Below, one piece after another: positions 57,915 to 64,000 of a stretch of DNA of 64,000 nt (position 1 is the stretch's first letter; every line of letters begins with the position of its first letter). The translations under genes and the position numbers were made by a program. The stretch spans positions 124,001 through 188,000 of the forward strand of contig NZ_CP048264.1 of assembly GCF_019469185.1 (NCBI RefSeq), in the 5' to 3' direction. The notes under the pieces are model-generated. The model did no database searches and had not been told where the DNA came from. It saw only the letters and a list, made by a program, of their open reading frames with translations. The DNA is from Gilliamella sp. ESL0441 (GTDB lineage Bacteria; Pseudomonadota; Gammaproteobacteria; Enterobacterales; Orbaceae).

Positions 57915-59132
57915 TTATACTAAGCTTTGTAGTGCATTTGCTTTATGATTATGCTGATTGATTCTTTCTAAACCAGCAGCAAGATCCGCAATTAAATCTT
58001 CAGGATCTTCAAGACCGATATGTAATCGGATGAGTGTGCCTGTAAAACTAATACCCGAAACAGGTCTAATTTTAGCTAGTTCTTCCGGTTGATTGGCTAA
58101 AATTAATGACTCAAATCCGCCCCATGAATAAGCCATAGAGAAATGGGTTAAATTATCCAGAAAATCGGAAAGTTGAACATCACTTAGGCGATCATGAAGT
58201 ATAAAAGAAAATAGTCCACTTGCTCCCGTAAAATCACGCTTAAAAAATTCATGTCCTTTGCAACTTTCTAATGCTGGGTGATTCACTGTTGCAACTTGCG
58301 GGTGATTAGCCAACCATTTTGCTATTTTTAATCCACTTTCATGATGTTGTTTTAATCTGATAGCTAAGGTGCGTAACCCTCGTGCTGCCATATAAGCCGT
58401 ATCGGCATCGCACATTTGTCCCATTAAATAAGAACGTTCTCGTAGTCTATCCCAGCATCTTTCATTAGCAACCGCGGTACCTAACATTGCATCAGAATGA
58501 CCAATTAAATATTTTGTGCCTGCCTGAATTGAGATATCAATATCATGATCTAAGGCTTTAAATAATACACCAGCAGCCCAAGTTGTATCCATCATAATAA
58601 TAATATCAGGATTTACATGGCGAATTGCTTTTACAATGGCAGGCACATCATGCACTTCCATGGTAATTGAGCTTGGCGATTCTAAAAATACGACTTTGGT
58701 ATTCGGTTTAATATGGTTAGTGATATAGCGACCAACTAAAGGTGAAAAGTAATCGGTTTCGACGCCAAGATCCTTTAAAATATGATTACAAAATTCTTGA
58801 GTTGGTTCGTAGCTGGCTTCGGATACAAGGATATGATCCCCTGTTTTTACAAAAGCTAAAATGGCATTAGCAATTGCAGCTGCACCACATGGATAAAGAT
58901 AACATCCGGCTCCGCCTTCAATTTCAATCATGGCATCTTGAAGTGAAAAGTGGGTTAATGTGCCTCGGCGTCCATAGAATAGTGCCCCTTTGGCTCGATT
59001 TTCTGTTGCTTCTTTTTTTGCAGCGACAGTATCGAAGACTAATGAAGAAGCACGCTGAATTACCGAATTTACAGCGCCTTGGGTATAGCGTTTTTTGCGA
59101 CCAGCATTCACTAATTTGGTTTGTAATGACAT
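57915..59132 (-). CDS. metC: Cystathionine beta-lyase
   Basis: The 405-residue PLP enzyme matches E. coli MetC throughout, including [16 protein letters not shown] and [12 protein letters not shown]. The cofactor Lys207 lies in [13 protein letters not shown]. It splits cystathionine to homocysteine, pyruvate and ammonia in methionine synthesis. Close relatives in the Cys/Met family include MetB, but the Y-G-R-R-G and [10 protein letters not shown] segments are MetC-like. It heads a metC-tilS unit. Confidence 0.95.
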   Translation of the reverse strand: MSLQTKLVNAGRKKRYTQGAVNSVIQRASSLVFDTVAAKKEATENRAKGALFYGRRGTLTHFSLQDAMIEIEGGAGCYLYPCGAAAIANAILAFVKTGDHILVSEASYEPTQEFCNHILKDLGVETDYFSPLVGRYITNHIKPNTKVVFLESPSSITMEVHDVPAIVKAIRHVNPDIIIMMDTTWAAGVLFKALDHDIDISIQAGTKYLIGHSDAMLGTAVANERCWDRLRERSYLMGQMCDADTAYMAARGLRTLAIRLKQHHESGLKIAKWLANHPQVATVNHPALESCKGHEFFKRDFTGASGLFSFILHDRLSDVQLSDFLDNLTHFSMAYSWGGFESLILANQPEELAKIRPVSGISFTGTLIRLHIGLEDPEDLIADLAAGLERINQHNHKANALQSLV

Positions 59133-59209
59133 GATGTATCCTTAGCTATCTGAGAAATTTTAATAACAGTTAGCATAGCATGCTGTTAAAATAGTAAAAA
59201 ATAATTTTT

Positions 59210-59848
59210 ATGAATACTGGCTTTTCAATTATGCTAATCGTCCAACTTGCCAATTTAAATACGGCGACAATTAATTATGCGTTGTTATCAGAGCAAATTA
59301 TCAACGATGCCAATCAGATGAATGGGCAACGTAAAAAACAGTTTTTAATTTGTCGTTCGATATTAGCAGATTTGCTTAATCAGTATTGCCATTGCTCTAC
59401 CTTGCCAACAATCGTAATCGGTGAAAATAGTCGCCCATGTTTTTTAGATCAAACTCTTCCCGATTTTAATATCAGCCATAGCCAAGATAGGGTAGCTGTC
59501 GCGATATCTTTAAACGGTAAAGTAGGTTTAGATATTGAACTTGCTCGCCAGCGTAAACACTATTTAAAAGTAGCAGAAAACTTTTTTGATAATGATGAAT
59601 ATCAATGGATGATAGCGCAAACCGATACATTATCGGCTTTTTGGCAACTATGGACGTTAAAAGAGTCTGCTTTAAAGCTGTATGCGAAAGGTGTTTGGCA
59701 AATGAAATCTGTTAAAATTGACCTTAATCACCAATTGATTCATGCTCCTTTTGCAAGTCATTTTTATTATCAATATCAGCAGGTTGACGATGTCCATTTG
59801 GCGGTCAATAGTAGTGTGCCAATAACAAGGTTTATCTTACAACGTTAA
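59210..59848 (+). CDS. acpT: AcpT-like 4'-phosphopantetheinyl transferase
   Basis: The 212-residue protein has the Sfp/AcpT signature N-I-S-H-S-Q-D-R, G-L-D-I-E (metal-binding Asp and Glu) and F-W-Q-L-W-T-L-K-E-S-A-L-K. It transfers phosphopantetheine from CoA to a carrier protein. The E. coli AcpT/YhhU match is moderate and no carrier-protein gene is nearby, so the target is unknown. The start may be 59210 or the ATG at 59231. It ends facing ftnA. Confidence 0.82.
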   Translation: MNTGFSIMLIVQLANLNTATINYALLSEQIINDANQMNGQRKKQFLICRSILADLLNQYCHCSTLPTIVIGENSRPCFLDQTLPDFNISHSQDRVAVAISLNGKVGLDIELARQRKHYLKVAENFFDNDEYQWMIAQTDTLSAFWQLWTLKESALKLYAKGVWQMKSVKIDLNHQLIHAPFASHFYYQYQQVDDVHLAVNSSVPITRFILQR

Positions 59849-59854
59849 AGGCGC

Positions 59855-59885
59855 TAATCTGCCACATAAAAAATGTAGCAGATTA
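59855..59885. terminator. Hairpin between convergent acpT and ftnA
   Basis: TAATCTGCCACAT (59855-59867) and ATGTAGCAGATTA (59873-59885) pair with one mismatch around AAAAA. The tails are A/T-rich rather than T-runs, but the placement between convergent genes fits a shared transcript end. Confidence 0.65.
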
Positions 59886-59899
59886 ATATGTTGAATTAA

Positions 59900-60418
59900 T
59901 TAATCGTTAGTTGTTAATAAACCTGATTCACTTAACGTTTTGTTAAAATCTTTATCCATAAAGAATAGATCACGCTTATTTTCACCGACCAATTCGAGTT
60001 TATCGACAATGCTTTTGAAGAGTTTTTCTTCTTCATGTTGTTCAGAAACATACCATTGTAAAAAGTTAAATGTCGAAAAATCTTTCTGTGTTAACGCATA
60101 ATCAACTAGCGCATTAATTGCTTTGGTAATTTTAAGTTCGTGCTGATAAGCCACTTTAAATAATTCAAGTAAAGAAGGATATTGTGATTCAGGGGCTTCA
60201 ATTTTGCCAATTAAAGCTAAGGAGCCACAATCTAAAACATAATCAAATAAACGCTCCATATGTTGGCGTTCTTCACCCGCATGATCTCTTAAAAACTTTC
60301 CGAAAGATGGAAAATTTTGGTCATCACACCAAGCACTCATTTGTAGGTACAGATTTGAAGAGTAAAACTCTAAATTTAATTGCTCATTAAGCTTTTTGAC
60401 CATTTGATCAGTTAACAT
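59900..60418 (-). CDS. ftnA: Ferritin FtnA
   Basis: The 172-residue protein has the ferritin four-helix pattern: N-L-E-F-Y-S-S-N-L-Y-L-Q-M-S-A-W, then H-A-G-E-E-R-Q-H-M with ferroxidase Glu and His, and Q-W-Y-V-S-E-Q-H-E-E-E. Non-haem FtnA stores iron as a 24-subunit shell and limits Fenton damage. There is no Met haem ligand pattern of bacterioferritin. It has its own upstream region and is probably iron-regulated, but I saw no clear Fur box. Confidence 0.95.
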   Translation of the reverse strand: MLTDQMVKKLNEQLNLEFYSSNLYLQMSAWCDDQNFPSFGKFLRDHAGEERQHMERLFDYVLDCGSLALIGKIEAPESQYPSLLELFKVAYQHELKITKAINALVDYALTQKDFSTFNFLQWYVSEQHEEEKLFKSIVDKLELVGENKRDLFFMDKDFNKTLSESGLLTTND

Positions 60419-60525
60419 TTTTATTTCCTCACATTGCTATTTTATGACTTCACATTTCAATCGATAACATCGTTGATGTGATTATTATTTAAGTATAGAT
60501 TAACTATCTATATCATTGATATTGT

Positions 60526-61299
60526 CTAAATTAGATAAAGGTCTTGAAGTACCTTTCTTTTGTTATTATCTAATTGATATTCCTGAGCTAACCAATTATC
60601 AATAGTCTGATAACGCTGTTTAATTGCCGTTATTGCGGCGGTTAGGTATGCTTCTTTAGCAGCAAAAATCACTTTTTGATTTTCAAGTTCGGTTGCCGTT
60701 AATTGGTTTTTATTCTGATTAAGAATGGTGTCACGAAAATCTTTTAATAATTGTTCGGTAAGTAAATAGTCTTGCATGACAACGTCTTCACTCACGCCTA
60801 ATGCAAACAGTGTTAAAGCGACACCAATGCCCGTTCTATCCTTGCCGACAGCACAATGCTGAACTAAGGGTTGCCCATTACCATTTAATAAAATGTCAGT
60901 AAGTTTTTGATAAGCAGGATTATTGAAAGGTAATAATTGATAAAGTTTGATCATAAAATCAAAGGGTGACGTTTTTTTAATGGTAAAAATATCATCTTCA
61001 ATTTCTGAGGTTAAACTGGCTGTCACTTCATCACTTAATGGATTTGCCGGAACATTAATATAGTTGGCATGACGCCATAAATTGTCGGGATAACGATTGA
61101 TTTCGTTCGGATCTCGATAGTCTAAAATGTAGTGTAATTTTAATTCATTCGCTAAGAAGTCTTTTTCTTGTTCGCTAATACGTGAAAATTCACCTGCACG
61201 ATATAATTTTCCTTTACGTATTTGACGTCCATCTTGTGTTTTAATTCCACCTAAATCACGAAAATTAATTCCATTTTTTATTGGTACAGCAGATGTCAT
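60526..61299 (-). CDS. Tyrosine-protein phosphatase (PF13350 type)
   Basis: The 257-residue protein has the P-loop H-C-A-V-G-K-D-R-T with catalytic Cys149 and Arg155. Its N-terminus N-F-R-D-L-G-G and the L-D-Y-R-D-P-N-E general-acid region match the bacterial Y_phosphatase3/lipid-phosphatase-like group (LipA, YvrC-type). Members act on phosphotyrosine, other phosphoproteins or phosphoinositides; the substrate here is unknown. No signal peptide is visible, so it is probably cytoplasmic. It diverges from pepB. Confidence 0.88.
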   Translation of the reverse strand: MTSAVPIKNGINFRDLGGIKTQDGRQIRKGKLYRAGEFSRISEQEKDFLANELKLHYILDYRDPNEINRYPDNLWRHANYINVPANPLSDEVTASLTSEIEDDIFTIKKTSPFDFMIKLYQLLPFNNPAYQKLTDILLNGNGQPLVQHCAVGKDRTGIGVALTLFALGVSEDVVMQDYLLTEQLLKDFRDTILNQNKNQLTATELENQKVIFAAKEAYLTAAITAIKQRYQTIDNWLAQEYQLDNNKRKVLQDLYLI

Positions 61300-61399
61300 A
61301 ACGAATCCTTATTTATTCTTAACCTGCTTGCTATATTAGCATGTTTCTGATTAGAATTAAGCCATTGTTTTATTTTTATCAATAATTGGAGTTCTGCTT

Positions 61400-62680
61400 A
61401 TGTCGATGTTATCTATTTTACTTTCTGAAAAACCTGCACCCTCGCAATGGGGTAAAGATGCACTACTGAGTTTTTCAGATGAATCAATTACCATTCATTA
61501 TAAAACTGAGCATCGTTTAGGGGCAATTCAACGTGCAGGGCGTAAACTCGATAATCAAGGTATTAAATCGGTTAAACTTAGTGGTCAAGGATGGGATTTA
61601 GAAGCTTGTTGGCATTTTTGGTTGGGTTATCGTAATGCAAAAAACAACAATAAAGTCACTTGGGCAAAGCTGGATAGGAAAGATAAAGCAGAATTAACAC
61701 ATCGTCTGACCATTATTGATTGGTGTCGAGATATTGTTAACCAGCAAGCGGAAACATTGAGCCCACTTGAATTAGCTACGCAAAGTGCCAAACTCATCAG
61801 TCAATATTCGACAGACGTAACATACAAAATTATTTCAGGCGAAGCATTAAAAGAGCATGATTATATGGGGATCTATACTGTTGGTAAAGGCTCAGATAGA
61901 CCGGCAGCGCTACTTGAACTTGATTATAATCCGGGTAAAAATCCAACAACACCGATTACTGCTTGTTTAGTGGGTAAAGGGATCACATTTGATTCTGGTG
62001 GTTATAGTTTAAAACCAAGTAGTTTTATGGAGTCGATGCGCTCAGATATGGGCGGAGCAGCGCTAGTCGCTGGTGCATTAGCGCTTGCTATTGCACGAGG
62101 CATAAATCACCGTATTAAACTTTATCTATGTTGTGCAGATAACTTAGTGAGTGGTAGCGCTTTTAAACTCGGGGATATTATTTGTTATCGTAATGGTAAA
62201 ACAGTTGAAATTGATAATACCGATGCTGAAGGTCGTTTAGTGTTAGCCGATGGGTTAATTTGTGCCGATAATGATAAACCACATTATATTATCGATTGTG
62301 CAACATTGACGGGTGCAGCAAAAATTGCGGTGGGTAATGATTATCAATCACTACTTTCATTTGATGATAAATTTGCTCAATTGTTATTGGCAAGTAGCGA
62401 TATTGAGCATGAAGCATTTTGGCGTTTACCGTTAGCCGAATTTCATCGCTCTCAATTTCCTTCATCATTTGCAGACATGTCCAATTCTGGATTACCTAAC
62501 ACAGCAGGGGCAAGTACTGCAGCGGCATTTTTATCACATTTTATTAAAAATTATCAGCAAAACTGGTTACATATCGATTGCTCAGCCACTTTCCGTAAAA
62601 GTGCAACTGCATTATGGGCAACAGGAGCAACAGGTGTTGGGGTAAGAACTATCGCTAACTTATTAAGTAAATTGAAATAA
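61400..62680 (+). CDS. pepB: Peptidase B (leucyl aminopeptidase family M17)
   Basis: The 426-residue protein has the M17 signature N-T-D-A-E-G-R-L and the metal-binding [10 protein letters not shown] with catalytic Lys. The overall pattern, including the N-terminal S-E-K-P-A-P and W-G-x-x-A-L-L-S-F, is PepB rather than PepA (about 500 residues). It removes N-terminal residues from small peptides in the cytoplasm using two metals. In E. coli it is near the isc operon; here it is a single gene. Confidence 0.94.
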   Translation: MSMLSILLSEKPAPSQWGKDALLSFSDESITIHYKTEHRLGAIQRAGRKLDNQGIKSVKLSGQGWDLEACWHFWLGYRNAKNNNKVTWAKLDRKDKAELTHRLTIIDWCRDIVNQQAETLSPLELATQSAKLISQYSTDVTYKIISGEALKEHDYMGIYTVGKGSDRPAALLELDYNPGKNPTTPITACLVGKGITFDSGGYSLKPSSFMESMRSDMGGAALVAGALALAIARGINHRIKLYLCCADNLVSGSAFKLGDIICYRNGKTVEIDNTDAEGRLVLADGLICADNDKPHYIIDCATLTGAAKIAVGNDYQSLLSFDDKFAQLLLASSDIEHEAFWRLPLAEFHRSQFPSSFADMSNSGLPNTAGASTAAAFLSHFIKNYQQNWLHIDCSATFRKSATALWATGATGVGVRTIANLLSKLK

Positions 62681-63008
62681 GATTAATATTTGTTTCAGGG
62701 GTGATTTATTTGTCGAAGTTTAAGTAAATGTGTTTAAAATTCGAATAATAATTAAGATAAATCATCTAACTGAAACAGATTAGATAATTAAAAAGAGTAT
62801 CATAAAAATTAATAAAAAAAGAAGTTATATTAATTAGTTTATATGTTCGTAAACAACTCAATGATGGATTGTTATTAAATAATAATATCCATTAATTCAA
62901 ATAAATAAGTTTAATAATTCTTAATAATTTTCCTAAATACTTTTATGACTAATATTCATAAAATACAAAAAAATAGATGTTTATTTTTTTGAATAAGATA
63001 GGAAAATT
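62681..63008. other. AT-rich intergenic region of 328 bases
   Basis: No frame with a start is seen. It should carry the promoter of the Sel1-repeat gene, preceded immediately by ATAGGAAAATT as ribosome site. Runs of A and T dominate and no confident hairpin is seen. Confidence 0.45.
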
Positions 63009-63500
63009 ATGAAAAAGTTATTATTTATTGTATTAACCTCTTTATATTCATCATCTATCTATGCAATTCAATGTCATGTACCTAATGAACAAGAGGAATA
63101 TGAAGAAATTATTGAAATTTGTAATGAAGAAGCTGAACAAGGTTTAGTTGATGCACAATATAATTTGGCTGTTTTGTATGATAAGAGCGATAAGGGTGAT
63201 GAATATAAAAAGAAAGCCGCTTATTGGTATCAAAAGGCAGCAGAACAAGGTGATGTTGATGCACAGTTCAATTTAGCTCTTATGTATGATGAGGGAGAAG
63301 GCGTTGAAAAGGATAAGAAAAAAGCGATATATTGGTATCAAAAAGCAGCTGATCAAAATGATCCCGATGCGTTGAATAATCTTGGTGCTATGTACTATTA
63401 TGGTGAAGGAGTTGAAGAAGATAGAGCATTAGCAGATAAGTACTTTAAACAAGCTTGCGACCTTGGAACAAAAGAAGGATGTGAAAATTATAGCAAATAG
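63009..63500 (+). CDS. Secreted Sel1-repeat (TPR-like) protein
   Basis: The 163-residue protein starts with a signal peptide (K-K-L-L-F-I-V-L-T, ending around I-Y-A). Three Sel1 repeats are seen: A-Q-Y-N-L-A-V-L-Y-D, A-Q-F-N-L-A-L-M-Y-D-E-G-E-G-V and A-L-N-N-L-G-A-M-Y-Y-Y-G-E-G-V. Sel1 repeats form helical solenoids that bind other proteins; in the periplasm they often act as adaptors. It is acidic, with two Cys near each end that may pair. The function is unknown. Confidence 0.85.
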   Translation: MKKLLFIVLTSLYSSSIYAIQCHVPNEQEEYEEIIEICNEEAEQGLVDAQYNLAVLYDKSDKGDEYKKKAAYWYQKAAEQGDVDAQFNLALMYDEGEGVEKDKKKAIYWYQKAADQNDPDALNNLGAMYYYGEGVEEDRALADKYFKQACDLGTKEGCENYSK

Positions 63501-63515
63501 TCATGGTAGTTTGGT

Positions 63516-63544
63516 TAAACTGCCTATAAGATTTAGGCAGTTTA
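63516..63544. terminator. Shared hairpin between the Sel1 gene and ppiA
   Basis: TAAACTGCCTA (63516-63526) and TAGGCAGTTTA (63534-63544) form a perfect 11-base stem with a 7-base loop. It lies between two convergent genes. Confidence 0.8.
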
Positions 63545-63562
63545 GTGATTAGCTGTAAATTT

Positions 63563-64000
63563 TTATTCTGATTCAACCATTACGATAGCTTTTTTGATAT
63601 AGATTGGTTCAACAGGAACATCTTGATAAGGTCCCATTCGCTTAGTGGGCACATTTACAATTTTATCTACAATATCCATTCCTTTTATCACTTTGCCAAA
63701 CACAGCATAACCATAATCTCCGGATGGATCATGATTAAGAAAATTGTTATCGACTACGTTAATAAAAAATTGACTCGTCGCGCTGTCAATGACGTTTGTT
63801 CTTGCCATTGCTATCGTACCTCGATCGTTTTTTAATCCATTATTGGCTTCATTTTTGATAGGAGCATTAGTTTCTTTAAGTTTTAATTGATTATTGAATC
63901 CACCCCCTTGAATCATAAAACCAGGTATGACTCGATGGAATATAAGATTTTCATAAAAACCTTTGTTGACATAATCAAGAAAGTTTTTAGAAGTTATTGG
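63563..64000 (-). CDS. ppiA: Peptidyl-prolyl isomerase PpiA (cyclophilin), 5' part outside window
   Basis: The internal ATG at 63916 is not the start: the frame stays open to the window end, giving [23 protein letters not shown] upstream. Cyclophilin active-site residues are seen in F-H-R-V-I, Q-G-G-G-F and A-M-A-R-T, followed by [10 protein letters not shown]. The pattern [12 protein letters not shown] matches PpiA, the periplasmic cyclophilin, more than cytoplasmic PpiB, but the signal peptide that would settle this is outside. Confidence 0.9.
   Translation of the reverse strand, partial: PITSKNFLDYVNKGFYENLIFHRVIPGFMIQGGGFNNQLKLKETNAPIKNEANNGLKNDRGTIAMARTNVIDSATSQFFINVVDNNFLNHDPSGDYGYAVFGKVIKGMDIVDKIVNVPTKRMGPYQDVPVEPIYIKKAIVMVESE

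Overview
The window is AT-rich chromosome from a gammaproteobacterium. The core genes (atpBEFHAGDC, glmM, tyrA, xthA, xseA, recC, csdAE, ubiU/ubiV, dolP, suhB, tilS, metC, pepB, ppiA) read like low-GC relatives of their Enterobacterales versions. Base composition, gene content and the accessory load fit an Orbales host-associated bacterium such as Gilliamella (bee gut). This genus call is inference; no rRNA is present to settle it.

Left accessory region (1-9250): a genomic island whose right end is a tRNA-Asn(GUU) gene. A P4-type integrase and an AlpA-like regulator sit next to the tRNA; the left end lies outside the window. The cargo does not look proteobacterial. It holds a DUF4280 PAAR-like spike protein, an unrecognised 864-residue protein starting one base later, and a run of lipoproteins whose N-termini (C-G-Q-A-Q, C-N-Q-A-Q) and weak or absent Shine-Dalgarno sites recall Bacteroidota. 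Three lipoproteins are paralogues. Two are near-identical in a 942-bp tandem duplication, and a scar carries the 3' end of a lost copy. My reading is a transferred type VI secretion effector cassette with an expanding immunity-lipoprotein array.

Core region 1 (9251-39450): tRNA-Asn with a strong promoter; bioY behind a recognisable BirA operator; a YiiX-like hydrolase; mdtD-ycbL; recC-yjjV; a GNAT gene; the full F1Fo ATP synthase operon lacking atpI at this locus; glmM; tyrA diverging from xthA-xseA; the Hsp70 gene hscC facing a J-domain/DUF805 gene and a ybeU-like gene (a chaperone/co-chaperone module); dolP; csdE-csdA-ubiV; and ubiU.

Middle accessory region (39550-52420): a contact-dependent inhibition locus on the minus strand, cdiB-cdiA (2799 residues)-cdiI (DUF596-type). 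Downstream lie two unrecognised small genes, an immunity-gene fragment and three broken SymE-like remnants. The cdiB/cdiA body is visibly GC-richer than its surroundings, but the toxin end beyond the VENN motif is AT-rich again, which points to toxin-tip replacement.

Core region 2 (52775-64000): suhB, an HxlR-type regulator diverging from copA, metC-tilS, a phosphopantetheinyl transferase, ftnA, a tyrosine phosphatase, pepB, a Sel1-repeat protein and the 3' part of ppiA. Several convergent pairs share hairpin terminators.
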